From positions 4,774,001-4,838,000 of the forward strand of contig CM066300.1 of NCBI GenBank assembly GCA_033807695.1: a stretch of 64,000 bases of DNA. Reading direction: 5' to 3'. Numbering within the stretch: the stretch's first letter is position 1; each line of letters starts with the position of its first letter. The stretch is from Daedaleopsis sinensis. Lineage: Eukaryota > Basidiomycota > Agaricomycetes > Polyporales > Polyporaceae. Position numbers and translations under genes: made by a program. The notes under the pieces are model-generated. The model had not been told where the DNA came from and searched no databases. It saw only the letters and a program-made list of their open reading frames with translations. Of the stretch, positions 11,039 to 22,778 are shown piece by piece.

Positions 11039-14000
11039 CTAGTACCCGTACCCCTGCTGCGGCGCCGCCGCGCCCGGCGGGAGCGAGAAGTTGCGCGAGT
11101 ACCGGTTCGCGTTCTGCGGCTGCGGCGCCTGCGACGTCGGCCGTCTCCCCTGCTGCCTCGACACGCGCCGCACGCCGCTCCCCCCAGGGCTCGGCACGGG
11201 CCCGTAGTCCGCGAGGCTCACGCCCCCGCGTCCGCGCTCGAGCTCCGCGCCCGGGTCGTCGAACCCGGCCGTCTGCGGCGAGTACTGGTGCGGGTTCGCG
11301 GTCTCCCCAGGGAACTGCGCGGACACCGTCGACTGGCGGAGCACGCCGCCGCTGCGCGATACGCGCGCCTCGAAGCTCGCGGGCGAGTCCGCGGCGTAGT
11401 CCGAGTCGTGCGGGCTTACGAGCCGCTGCTGCGAGCCGATGTCCGAGTTGTACCCGTCCTCGCTCGAGCGCGAGAGCGCGACGGTGGACACCGAGGGCGT
11501 CGGGAGCGCGGCGGAGGGGCGGCTCACGGACAGCGGCGCGGGGAGCATGAGCACCTGGTTGCTGTCGTGCCGTGGCCGCTGGCTGCTGTTGTACGACGAC
11601 TCGTACGTGCTCTGGTCGAACTGCGGGGGCGGCGGCGCGGGGTAGTCGGTCGTGGAGATCAGCGAGTACCTGTGGGCGAACGGGCCGTCAGTAACGAGTA
11701 ACGGCGGTGAGCGACGTCGACATCGACACCGTACCTCTTTGGAGAACCAGACTTGGCGTCGTAAGCGGCAGAGTCCCGAGACTGCGTGCCGCTCTTCCAG
11801 CGCCGCTCGCGCTCGAACTCGGCCCAGCGCTTCATGACGATGTGCGACGAGTCGAACTCGCCCTCCTTGTCGCCGTGGTTGCCGTCCGCGCGCTCGCCCG
11901 CGATCTGCCGCGTCTGGCCCCACGAGAAGTCGTCGAAGTGCCAGAACGAGTACGAGGGCAGGATGCCGTTCCAGACGGGCAGCGACAGCAGGTAGACGAG
12001 CATCCACCCGACGTACGCGACCTTGCGCGAGGTGATGACGATGAGCAGCCCGGGCAGCCCAAGCACGATCGCGAGCAGGATGAGCGGGATCGTCGTGTCC
12101 GCGCCCCCGGGGATGATGGACGAGATGATGAGGTAGACCGTGAACGAGATGGCCGCAGGGAGGACGAGGGTACCCGCGAGCTCCATGCCGACGACGAACT
12201 GCATCGAGAAGCAGAACGTGCCGCACAGATCGCGGACGAGGAGCAGCTCCGCCAGGTTGTGGATCGTCGAGTTGATCCACCGCCGACGCTGCGAGAGCAG
12301 GACCCGGAACGTGTCAGGGACGACGGTCTTGCACACGGCCTGCGGGCAGAAGACGTTTTTGCGCTTCGGGAACGTCTTCAGCATGAGCGTGGTGAGGTAC
12401 CGATCCTCGCCGAGCAGCAGCAGGTTCTTCTTGTGCAGCGTGTCCACGACGTTCTCCGAGTAGTGCTCCACGACGTCTGGGTTCGCGAGCACGGGCACCC
12501 AGTATCCGGAGTCGCCCTTGGGCGCCTTGATGCGGTACATGCTGAAACATCCGGGCAGACACGTAACACCCCCAAACATGGACTCGAACGCCTTGTTGAG
12601 GTGGTGTGAGATGTAGTACTCGAACACTGGCAGCAAATCCCATGAGTACACGAACACCAGACTCAGCGCATACACGCACCTTGGATCATCGTGACCCACG
12701 TCTCCGCCTTGTTCGCGATCTTCGTCTCGCCGCAGAGGCCCATGATCTCGTAGTCGTTCACCATGCACGCGACCATGCGGCTGAGCGAGTCCGGGAACAC
12801 CTTCGTGTCCGCGTCGACGCACAGCACGAGCTCGTAGCGGTCGGGGCTGATGCCCGTCACGCGCCAGATCGAGTTGAAGAACTCGTACTCGAACGTCGTC
12901 ATGCGCTCGTCGAACATGACCTTCTGGAGGAACGCCATGAGGACGATCTGGCTGTCGCGCTTCCCGCGGTTGCCCGGCTTCGGGTCCGTCACCTCGAGCG
13001 GGTTCCCGACCTTCGCGACGACGACCATCGGGACGCGCTGCTGCTTGGAGCGCTCGACCGTCGCGTTGTCGTACTCGTAGAAGCCCGCGTACACCTTGGC
13101 CATGTTGTGCCGCTTGTGGCCGTCCGCGATGGCGACGTACGAGTGCGCCTCGACTTCGCTCGGGGGGATCACGAAGTCCTTCATCATGGTCAGACAGATC
13201 TCGGGCGTCGTGAGCGTGTTGCCGGCACCCTTGACCATGCCGTCGGCGATGACCATGATCAGTTTGTGGCTGTTCGGATAGTCCGTAGTCGCCAGGGAGT
13301 CAAGTGTCGTCCGAAGACCTTCGACGGACTCCGAGTACGCAGTGACGAGACAGATGGTGTGCACAAGAGGGTAACCAAAGGGCTCGTGGTCGGGAGGCGG
13401 CTGTGGAACGACATTGTTGAGCGGGAAAGGACAAGGGTTGTCGGCGAACATGCGCTGCGAGTCGATCAGAGATGTTGAGCTGCGGGACTGTCGATAGGGG
13501 GTGTCGGGGGGAGAAGGCTTCAAACTCTTGCCACTGGAAGCACCGTAGACACTGGACGTTCCGCTGCGCTTGTACGGTACAGGTTCGAGCATTCCATAGG
13601 CGGTCGAAGGGCGACCGCCAATGCCCGTGTATGTAGTAGATTCCGAAGGAGTGAAGCGAGACGTGCTGGGGAGGAAAGTCTTGCGTTTCTGCTGATCCTT
13701 GGAGAGACCGTTCTTCGCTACATTGGGACGGTATTCCGCAGGAGCGGGTCGATAGATGTCGTCTGTCCATTGTTCGATCTCCCGTGCTCGCTGCATCCGC
13801 TCCTCGTAGGTTTCCCGCTTGAAGTTGCCGAGCTTCCATGAGAAGAACCAGGAGAATAGTACGGCCATGGCGAAGCGTATACCGACGACACCGACGATGA
13901 AAATGAGGGAGACGTACAGAACGACTTGCGAGGCGACACAACCAATGCTCTTCGTGTCGACGAACCCGACCGTCGCGATGTCCTGCAAGCACTTGCCCAG

Positions 14001-15595
14001 CGGCTGCTGTTTGGTACGGAGGAAGTACATGCTCAAATCCTTCCCGTTGTAAGTGCCGTTGGGTTTCTTCATCTCATCGAAGACGTCAGGGTACTGGACT
14101 TCCGCACGGCTGAGCCAGTTGAGGAGGCTGAGGTCGACTACGGTTCTGTGTATTCATCGTAAATATACGTTGAAGGAAAAGGATTGCTCGTGAACGTACG
14201 ATTCAAAGACTGCAAGGTTTCGCGTTGAGTTGCGGACGTCATCCCATGTGTAGTACACCTGTCCTTGGGGCTGAATGGAGGCGAGCATGCTACGAGCCTT
14301 CGATGTCGTATGGCAGGTCGTATCCTTGTTATAGTTGGTAATGTTAACGCCGGACGTGCCGTACTGGTTGTAGATGTTGCAGGGGAAGTACCAGTCGACG
14401 TCTCCGTTGTTTCCGGTAATGTCTGAATTGCTCGCCTTCGTGATGAACTGGCGGCAGTTCTGGTTGACATTCTGGAAGAGGAAAGAGATATCGGCTCCAG
14501 CAGCACCCCAGTTGCCCTCGAATAGCGGGTTTGTCTTGCCGTTGAAGATGCCGACCTGGGGGTGGTTGAACTTACTGAAGTCGTAGTCGTACCCGTGGAT
14601 GATGACAGACGCCGTATCGATTGTGCCCGTCTGGAATCTGTTGGGCTGTGTGCCACAGACGACCTCAGTGAAACCGAACGTGACGAAACCGACTATGGCC
14701 ATAAGCGAGGCGATGATATACAGCAGACCCATCTTCTCGCGCCATGCTCGTTGTTGTTCGGGGGTGCGGATGCCTTCTCGCAAGATGAGCGACAACGCGG
14801 CGCAACGACGAGGCGGAAAGACTCACCGCATGCGTTCAAAACGAATGGTGGGATGAAACATGTGGTGATGTAACAATATATATACCAGGCGTTCTTGGGA
14901 CCAGGGCCGATGTCGCTGAGCCATCCTCCGGACTTGGGAGGGTCGGGGGGAGCCACAACGCCGGTGGAGGGTTTCTTCCGCCTCAGTGTTCCACGCTTGA
15001 AGAGGGTGAGACCGGACTCGTGAACGTCTTCTTCTCGGCCGAGAAGGGACTTGCCACGGCGCAGCTGGGCTCTGTGCGGCGCATTGCCCGTCGCTGCGAC
15101 ACGGAAGAACGATATGTATGGGCGAGAAAATAGATAAAAGAAAGGAGCAGACTCACATGATGGGAGGGCCCCGCCGCCCTCGTCGACCATCTGTGCAGCA
15201 TGGTTGCGGTAGTGCCATTGCCTGTGGCCAGGGTCGATTTTCTCCCTGTCTGGCCGGACGAGACTCTTCTTCCTGCCCACCCTGCCGTCGGCTCCGTAAC
15301 CTCCTTCGACGTCCATGGGGGGTGGAGAGGCGGGTTGGTAAGCGGAGTACTGGCGGGAGCGGTGCTGGTCGAGGGGATCGCGTCTGTCGCCGACCTCGGT
15401 GTTCTGAAAAGATATACCCCTCGGCTGTGCACCCTGGGGGTACGGCGGTCGGTAGGCGGCAGACTGATCGGGGTATGAGGAAGGGTAAGGGGAATAAGCG
15501 GGGTATGACGGAGGGGGGGACTGGGAGGGAAGCTGAGACGGCTGGGGTCCCGGAGGACGTGCTGATCGCGGAGGACGCTGGCCGCGATAGTCCAT
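11039..15595 (-). CDS. chitin synthase, class IV type (Chitin_synth_2)
   Basis: Plasma-membrane glycosyltransferase polymerising UDP-GlcNAc into chitin. Six exons (15157-15595, 14827-15093, 14200-14776, 12680-14145, 11735-12626, 11039-11669) give 1423 residues. The order is a Pro/Ser-rich disordered N-terminus (about 1-150), transmembrane segments near 215-235 and 245-265, a soluble region with NxT sites, another TM pair near 500, and the catalytic domain. Catalytic landmarks are [14 protein letters not shown] and QRRRW (near residue 1031), followed by four or more C-terminal TM helices. A ~200-residue Ser/Gln-rich tail ends QQGYGY. No myosin head is present, which excludes classes V/VII; similarity in layout to yeast Chs3 supports class IV. 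The ATG at 15595 is the first in this frame; a GTG upstream is not used. Confidence 0.93.
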
Positions 15596-17993
15596 GGCGG
15601 TGGCGGGCGCGAAAGGGGTGCTCTTCAGCTCATGCACGATGGAGGCGAGACTGTCCTCGCTCCCTCCTTGACGTCGTCAAGCACGCAACCCAGGCCCGTG
15701 GGAGCCCCAGCGGGTAACCCCTTGTCTGCTAATTTAACCCTTATTCCCTCTCAACGCCCTCCCTGCTACCATACCATACATCTTCTCTCTCTTCTACTCG
15801 CCCCGCAGCTCATAACTACCGAACGTGGCCCAGTCTATACAGTGGCCGCTGTGTCTAGAACCACTCTAGCACCCTACTCGACGCCGACTACGCAGCGCTA
15901 ATTATACCACCGGCCACGGTGACATGAGAGCGTCGTGTCTGCGAAACCACCCACAGCTCCGATGCCGGGGCCCGGGGAAGCTGCAGCTGGCCAGCAGAGC
16001 ATGCCTATTGCAATGCAGACCTGCGTCTACTCACTTACCATCCGCACCGGCCCACCCACTCCGAATTGCCAAGCACGAACACCACGGAGACATTGTTGTG
16101 GCTCGGACCTATCTGCGACACTTGCGCGGGCGCGGACTCTTTGCAGACGGTCCATGTCCCGAAAGGCGATACAATGTGCGAGGGGGAAGAACATACATAC
16201 GACTAGCACCTGACTAGCACCATGTCCGACGCCGTGCCCCCCGGGACGCTCCATGCCACGATCAAGGACGCCGTATGGAAGACGGCCGTGCCGTTGGCGT
16301 TATGGCGCAGAGAACGGGGCGCGCTGAGCCTGAGGAGGGTAGGGGGCCCTGGTCCAGCTTCGCTGCAGCTCATAGCGGCTTGCTGGGGAGCTGGGTCGGC
16401 AGGATGCCGTAGCGCTTTTTGATCGTCACCCGATGGCGTGAAAACTTGTCATCGGGGGAGAATCGCGCTGTAGAGCGATGAGACGGGCAGAGAACGCGAA
16501 GCGGCTAGAAGAGCGGACCTGGGTGCGCAGACTTGGTGATTTTCCCCGAGTCTGTGATTTTCTGGCGAGACACGTCAGCTTCTGGCCACACAGATCGACG
16601 CTTGCGGACATACCTTCAGGGTGTAGATCCTGTTCCCGCCGTCGTCAAGTGTGTACATGAGATGCATGACGGGCAAGCGCAAGGAGCGAGTTCAACGAGA
16701 TGACCGTGGTGGTGAAAACTTGGTCGACGGCGGGCCGAGGCTCCCGCATGGCGCCACAGGGTTAAGGCTCATAAATTATCCTGATCGAAAGATATCGCAA
16801 TATTATTTTTTAAATCAGTACCTCGGCGTTTACTTGTCACCGGATTTTTCAACCTCTATGACGACGTCAGCAACTTGTATGTCGCGAAGACATGGCAGTA
16901 ACGGCATGATTCATGACCTCAATACGTCTGTACTTACCCCATCGTATGTGGGCCAGGCCCACTCGACTTCTTCACGTCGAGGAATACTCATCAAGCCGAT
17001 GTGAACGTTGCAAGCCAGCTGCTCGAAGTCTGAATATCCTCCAGCTGCTTGTATTCTGTTCGCAGCGGTGACTTGGACTTGTCCTCGAAGAAATTTGCAT
17101 TCACACACTGGTGCAGTCCTCGCAAGCCAGGTCGGAGCCTACCCACGACCGTATGCACTGCACACGCCTGCCCTGGCACTGGCACTGGCAGGTGTCCGAC
17201 ATGTTCATGCATCTGGTCTCACACACGAGCCGATGCGGGTCGATATACTCGAACACCCCGAAGAGCCCAGCGGGCGCAACTTGAGCAAGGTGCGCCAGGG
17301 TGCGCCCTCATCATCGCGGACGATAGCCATTGCAAGTTGAGATTAATATTGTGCTGGCGCGGTACGCACAGATGTGTTCAGTTTCAGTGCCGACTTCGAC
17401 GTTCGCGTACCGTGTAGATGTCCTAGAGCAAGCCCACCGCCCGCCAGCCTCGGACTCAGAACTTAGACACCAGTTGGAGGCCGCCTCGCGCACGACCACG
17501 ACGCTTATTCTGTGTTTCATGCACATGTCGACACGCGTCATTTTCGCGGCGAGGCACCCAAGATTTGTACGTGCTACGAGTCCTGCAGCTGCGTACCAGT
17601 AACCCGCGTCACGCTCGACTTTACTCCGTCTCGCTATGAGGTACACAAAAGACAGCACAGGAATCGACTCAAGTTGAACATAACGGTGGCATTGAGGTGG
17701 CTTTATGTCCGAATTTTACACTGCCATACTGTGCGTATTCAACTTATCGAGCTGGTGGCATTCATACCAATTTCTAAACAATGACCTTCGGCCATTATAG
17801 CACATTTCTAATCGATTGGAAGAATGGTTCATATACATTCGACCGCATTGGCGAAGCGAACATGTCACAGAATGCGTTCAACAAATCGGACACGTTACTG
17901 ACGCTACAACACAAATTATACAAGTTGGTCACTGCGAGCACACAACACGAGCAGGGTGAGGATGGGGTGATGATGTGTGTTTGACTTGTTGCC
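15596..17993. other. 2.4 kb gene-poor stretch
   Basis: The left ~300 bases are the chitin synthase promoter and 5' UTR. The rest holds only short open frames on both strands without convincing ATG/splice models, domains or repeats. A low-expression non-coding RNA or an orphan gene cannot be excluded. Confidence 0.4.
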
Positions 17994-18387
17994 CTAGTTG
18001 CGGCCTTGAGTGGGGCGTGCCGGGCGAGGAGCGCGGGTAGCACCAGCGGCCTGCGTCACGGTGGGCACAGAGACTGTGGAGGTCACCGTCGTCGTCGTGA
18101 ACGCGGGCCGCGTAACGGTCGTCGTCGTATAGGTGACGGTCGACGTGAACTTGATGCGGGTGCTGGTCACGACGGGCGTCGTGCGCTCGGTGATGGTGTA
18201 GGTCGTCGTCGACGGGTCGGCTGTGACGGTCGAAGTGACTGTAGTGGTACTGTCATCACGAGGGAGGACTGCAAAACGGTGAGTGCTCGACTTGGAAGGA
18301 ACGTAGATCGCGGCACTTACCATGGGCACCGACGCCGGAGGCGGACAGCGCGAGTGCGACGACAGCGAAAGCCTTGGATGCGAGCAT
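17994..18387 (-). CDS. small secreted Thr/Val-rich protein
   Basis: Two exons (18321-18387, 17994-18268) encode 113 residues. An N-terminal signal peptide of about 21 residues (hydrophobic AFAVVALALSASGVGA) is followed by VLPRDD. The body is almost entirely Thr, Val, Ser and Pro in TTTVTSTVT-type runs, expected to be heavily O-mannosylated. The tail is basic (RAPRPARPTQGRN). No enzyme domain, GPI signal or cysteine framework is seen. Its composition and layout match the C-terminal part of the divergent neighbour at 19419-20247, suggesting related cell-surface or matrix proteins. A TATA box lies about 106 bp upstream. Function is unknown; a structural surface coat role is inference. Confidence 0.75.
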
Positions 18388-18492
18388 GCTGAAGAGGAGG
18401 AGTATGCAAAAATGCGGTTGGAGGAATGCGTTGTGTGGTTGAGACGATGAGTGAGAGTTGTGTTGGGGCAGTTGCGACTTCGAGGTAAGCCT

Positions 18493-18499
18493 CTATATA
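18493..18499 (-). promoter_or_regulatory. TATA box of the small Thr-rich gene
   Basis: On the minus strand the sequence reads GTATATAGAG about 106 bp upstream of the ATG at 18387, a strong TATA element for a fungal promoter. It suggests inducible or high expression. Confidence 0.55.
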
Positions 18500-18944
18500 C
18501 TCTCCCCCCAATCCCTCTGGCCAGTAGAGAATGGCGTACTTAGCAAAATATTCTTCCTTGCAGCTGCTGCAGCCATCGTCCGACCAGGCCGAGCACCCCT
18601 CGGCCGCCGTCACGCTGCCCCCGCTTCCGCCCAAGGACGCCACGAAAACCGATCCGCACGCAATGACCTCACGCACCACACAGGGTACACAAGTCGCCCC
18701 AGTCGGTCGGTCGTCTTGTGTCACAGTGGGCGCGGCTTCGCAAACCCCATTGGCTCTGAGATCTGAGCGACAAGCCAGGCCCGCCCAAACCCGATCACCC
18801 CTCTCCCGAGTCGCTACAGCTAGGTACCGGCGCGCTGCGCTCCAGAGCACGAACATACACCCGTCTTTGCCGCCCCCTCGACTTCGGGCGGACATTCCAC
18901 TCGCCCGCCCTCCCCGGAGCTCCTGACGTGCTTCAAATTACCCA

Positions 18945-18966
18945 TCTCCTCCTCCTCCTCCTCCTC
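18945..18966. repeat. CTC trinucleotide microsatellite
   Basis: Perfect run of about seven CTC units within the divergent promoter; polypyrimidine on the plus strand. Confidence 0.8.
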
Positions 18967-19303
18967 GGATATGCATCCGTTCTGGTCCATACCCGATTGA
19001 CTGCGCATGTCGTGGCCGGTTGGCCACCCTGGACTCCGCGCGGTGGGCTGCATCAGAGTCTGCGGGGCTTGCTAAGCACGACGCCAGTGTGCCCCTGTTG
19101 AAATTTTTTCGGGCCCAGGGGAGCACGGGCATGACGCAGCGCAGGGCGAACCGCAGCGGAAGAAACGCACGTATTGTGTCAGAGTGCCTGGAATCGCGGC
19201 GGACGAGGGGGCGGATCCTCTTGCGGGCTCGGCGTTGTCGGTGTGGTGCTCGAAAATCGTGAAGTCCAGCGTTGTCCTTGATGATGACCGCTGAGTGATT
19301 GAG

Positions 19304-19310
19304 TATATAA
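19304..19310 (+). promoter_or_regulatory. TATA box of the repeat-bearing Thr-rich gene
   Basis: TATATAA located 109 bp upstream of the ATG at 19419, almost the same spacing as the TATA box of the divergent neighbour. Confidence 0.55.
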
Positions 19311-19418
19311 GGTATCCATTCGCGTTGGTTCAAACTCCCCACCACTCTCATCATACGTCCTTGCGCCTCACACGAACATCTCACCTCACCATCAATCCAA
19401 CTCAGCCTCGATCATATC

Positions 19419-20247
19419 ATGTTCAGCGCGAAGTTTGCCACCATCGCCGGTTTCCTGCTCATTGCCTGCAGCGGTGTTCACGCCAGAGCTGGTAAGTCAC
19501 CCTCTTCAACCTTGTGCATATTGCCAGCAGCTGATATCGTCAATCTCAGAGTTGAACAAGCGCGATGCACTCATCGCTACCACGCTTTTCGCCCCTAACG
19601 GCATAACCGCCACGCACTCCAGTTTCTTGGTAGCCCCGACCGGTGTCGCAGGTCGGATCGGCATTGTGGTCAAGCGTCAAGACACGACCACCGACACCAC
19701 TACCGACACCGACACTACCACCGCTGACGATACCACCACTGTCGACGACACTACCACTGCCGAAGAAACCACCACTGCCGAAGAAACCACCACTGCCGAA
19801 GAAACCACCACGGCGGAAGCAACCACCACGGCTGAAGAAACTACCACTGCCGAAGAAACCACCACTGCCGAAGAAACTACCACGGCTGAAGAAACTACCA
19901 CGGCCGAAGAAACCACCACGGCCGATGACACTACCACCGCCGAAGAAACTACCACTGCGGATGACTCTACCACTGCGGAAGCCACTACCACCGCCGATCC
20001 TTCTACTTCCACCGTGACTGTCACCACCACCGTCCCAGGCCCGGTTGTCGTGGCCTCGACGACGACCACTATCACGCGCCCGGCGTCGACGAGCCGAGTG
20101 ACGAGCTACGTGACCACCACGCGCACGTCGACGATCAAGGACACGACGACGTCTACCCGCACCCGCACACACACCGCGTACACCACGGTTGGGGAGACCA
20201 CTGTCACTCAGAGCCGCCGCCGCTCCCTCCCGACCAACTTCCTTTGA
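19419..20247 (+). CDS. secreted Thr-rich hexapeptide-repeat protein with Kex2 sites
   Basis: Two exons (19419-19491, 19550-20247) encode 256 residues. A signal peptide (AGFLLIACSGVHARA) is followed by LNKR, then a 38-residue, mildly hydrophobic segment ending VVKR. Both KR pairs are classic Kex2 cleavage sites. Next come 16 tandem six-residue units (consensus TTTAEE; variants TTTADD, TTTVDD, STTAEA), then a Thr/Val-rich zone like the neighbour at 17994-18387. The C-terminus is basic and ends SRRRSLPTNFL. No catalytic domain, TM helix or GPI signal is seen. Processing at the KR sites would release a short peptide, as in fungal Kex2-processed repeat proteins; this is inference. Dense O-glycosylation is expected. 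Confidence 0.8.
19714..20001 (+). repeat. 18-bp tandem repeat, 16 copies, coding
   Basis: Sixteen in-frame 18-bp units encode the TTTAEE-type hexapeptide. Units differ mainly at third codon positions and at E/D codons, so the array has both recent and older copies. Such arrays often vary in copy number between strains. Confidence 0.9.
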
Positions 20248-21424
20248 GTCGGTTGGTATCAGGGACCGTTCCCGATAGCTACGTTTGAAATGTATCCATA
20301 ATCCGCGTTATCATACACATCTACATGTCGTACGGTTGCTACAATGATATTGTCATTCTCATCTTCATTTTCTTGTCGTACTGCAATCGATATTTGGTAA
20401 ACCACCATGCACACAGTGTGCGGAAAACGCAGAGTAAAAGAAGCCTCCTCGACTTACGCCTGTGCGGTGGGCACATATGGGGAGTTATCCTACCGCCGCA
20501 CGATCTTCTTCACGCGTCCAACACAAGCTCGTACAGTTCAAGCTATGTACGTCATCCACGAGTTCCGACGAGGAAGAGGAGGAGCAAAGCACCGCGTCAC
20601 TACTTCGGGAGACCGCGATCACCGAGGCGAGGACATCTACCGCTCGTAGGAAAAGGTGGCAGACATATTCGAACGTACCGGCCGAATGAAATCAAAACGG
20701 TTACGGGTAGCAAAAGGTCGCAGACTCCAGAGACTCCGAGTCGCCGGTCGACCGTCCGTCTCGATAGTACTACGCCGTATCACGATACTCTACGAACTTG
20801 CTACTCTATCGCTCGGCTACTACCGCACGAAGTTTGCAATAGCACCGAGTGACGAGGATTGGGGCGGTACCTTAGGGAGAAAGGGCGGTCGGGATTGCGC
20901 CCTCTGCCGTACGAGGACAGTTCGAAACATCGTTTGCTAACGCGAAACACGCGCGGGCGACAAGACTCGCGGTCGACGTCGAGATTCGAGAAGGGATCGT
21001 GGCGATGTGCACGCGCAGCCACGCTCTTGCACTGTCGAAGAAGTCAGTGCTGATGCCACAACGTGATACAGGTACGCACACACAGGTCAGGACGTGTTCT
21101 CATCCGAGTAGGCGGAGCGTGGAGACGTTGCTGAGCGGCGGAAGCGTACGCTCGCGCAGCTGAGCGTGAGTAGATTACGATTACGACGGCTCCTGGTACA
21201 ACAGTGCTGTACAGGTGAGTGCAGTGGCTACATGTCCTCAGACAGGCGCAGGCATTACACAATACCATACTTTTCCCGGTCCCATAAAAATAGAGGGCGA
21301 AAGGAGCGACGGCGAGTGTCCACGACAAGGGAATAAGCGTCTAGTGGAGGAACTAGAAAGCGTGTAGCGAGTGGATAGCAGAACAGCGACAGCGAGAGGC
21401 GAGCGTCCTGGAAACCGCGACGAC
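20248..21424. other. intergenic, nothing recognised
   Basis: About 1.2 kb between convergent genes. Open frames of up to 175 codons exist on the plus strand, but they lack a domain, a signal peptide or a splice-consistent model. Confidence 0.4.
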
Positions 21425-22428
21425 TCAGTCCATCTTGATGGGCAACGGCCGCCCGTCGTACAGCTCGCGCTCTTCGATCCACTCGAGCAGATCTTCGCGC
21501 GTGAGCTCGGCGTGCATCCGCGCCAAGTCCGGGTCCGTCCCTTTCGGCGCATGGGCGAGGAGCTCGTCGAACCCTTTGAGAGCCCATTGGATAGGGACCG
21601 GCGAGTTCAGAAACTCCACCGTGGCTGCAAGTGGCCGACCATGAAGTTAGAACTTTGCGGACTCGGAAGAAATCACACACCGGGGAGCCAAACGGCAGAG
21701 ATGACACACGCCCAGTAGATCTCTTCACAGTTGACGAGCTGGTTGTGCGGCTGCGGCTCATAGAACCGGACGTCGATGCCAAGGTGACAGTCGTGGTGTT
21801 CGGCACTGCCGAAGCCCACAATGATGGGGGTGTTGTCCTTCCGGAGCACGATGCTGGCCTCGTTGAAGTCACCGTGACGGACGCCAGCTTGATGGATAGC
21901 AACCAGGGCGTTCATGACTTTCTTCCTAAGAATACGCATACGCTTGTACGGCGGGTAGACAGAGAGGGGAAACGGCGTGAAGACGCACCTGAAGTCAACA
22001 CCTGAGGTGTACAGGGATTCGTGCATAGGCTCGCCCTCGTAGGACAGCACTAGACAGCCAGTCTCGCCCTCCTCCATCTCCCCTTCAAACAGTCCGACGA
22101 ACGTGGGTACGTAACAGCCTTGCAAATCAGCGAGCTTGTCTCGGTACTGATCAGCCTCCTTGCGGAGGCGCTCCATGAGCTGTCGCCCCCGCCCAATCTT
22201 GCAGACGACCTCCGAATGCCGACGGCCGTCCAAGGAAAGGGTGCCCTTGTAGACACTGTGCTCCGCAACATGTAGAACATGTGTGACGTCGACTGAGAAA
22301 TAAGAGCCATCCTCTGGCCGCGCCCCGACTGCTTGAAGAGTGTCTACACTCGTGAAGTCGAAGCAGTCGTCGTCGCTCGACCTGGAACCGTCGACGGAGG
22401 CGGGCGTAAGGAGGAGAAGGGAAGCCAT
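21425..22428 (-). CDS. kinase-fold protein, probably catalytically impaired
   Basis: Three exons (21989-22428, 21681-21925, 21425-21624) give 294 residues. It resembles the small basidiomycete-expanded protein-kinase-like proteins. An N-lobe lysine is present in VVCKIGRG, followed by a helix with RLRKEADQY. The C-lobe has GVRHGDF in place of HRD and VGFGSAEHHDC where DFG is expected. In the catalytic loop the metal-binding Asn position is Ser (HGDFNEAS), and the DFG Asp is Gly. The Asp of HGD is retained. Two metal-coordinating residues are therefore altered, suggesting a pseudokinase. No signal peptide or TM is seen. Its role is unknown; it could be a regulatory scaffold or a decaying family member. 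Confidence 0.72.
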
Positions 22429-22749
22429 ACGGATGAGGTGGCGGATGCCACGGCGGGCGGTGAGGGTCTTGACAGAAATCCGCGTCTGAGCTGGTAACGA
22501 CCTAAATATCATTGGGAGGACACGCGCACGTGATCGTGTCGAACCCGACTTGACCCGCCCGCCCGTTGACATTGGACAACGCCTGACAACGCTCAACGGG
22601 GCCTGACACTGATGTTATTTATGAGACCATCCGACCGAGTACGTGTCTGTACGTGTGGATCTAGTAATGCCATCTTGACGGCAATCAGTTCAAATAAGTT
22701 GTTTGATCATAGTGAAAGAACACATGCTATGAGATGCTATGTGTGTGTT

Positions 22750-22778
22750 AGTCAGTTCCATGTCACATGGAACTGACT
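22750..22778. repeat. perfect 14-bp inverted repeat, 1-nt spacer
   Basis: Left arm AGTCAGTTCCATGT and right arm ACATGGAACTGACT are exact reverse complements with a single C between them. The flanks add further short repeats (GCTATG twice, GTTCTCACC twice). It could be a dimeric-factor binding site, a cruciform or a transposon footprint. Confidence 0.85.

Larger units (their letters stand above)
18388..19418. other. 1.03 kb divergent promoter region between two Thr-rich genes
   Basis: The two Thr-rich secreted protein genes fire outward from this region. It contains the two TATA boxes annotated separately and a CTC-trinucleotide microsatellite at about 18945-18966. No gene is seen inside. Confidence 0.5.

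Noticed and set aside
10829..12609. long plus-strand frames opposite chitin synthase
   Set aside because: Antisense shadows of the chitin synthase exons with Arg-rich low-complexity translation.
19546..20172. minus-strand open frames across the 18-bp repeat array (SAVVVS- and GGFFGSG-type translations)
   Set aside because: An in-frame 18-bp repeat keeps several frames open by periodicity; the plus-strand gene has the signal peptide, intron and TATA box.
20325..20852. 175-codon plus-strand frame between Thr-rich gene and kinase-like gene
   Set aside because: Unusual composition for a protein, no domain, no promoter element, and overlapped by equally open frames on both strands.
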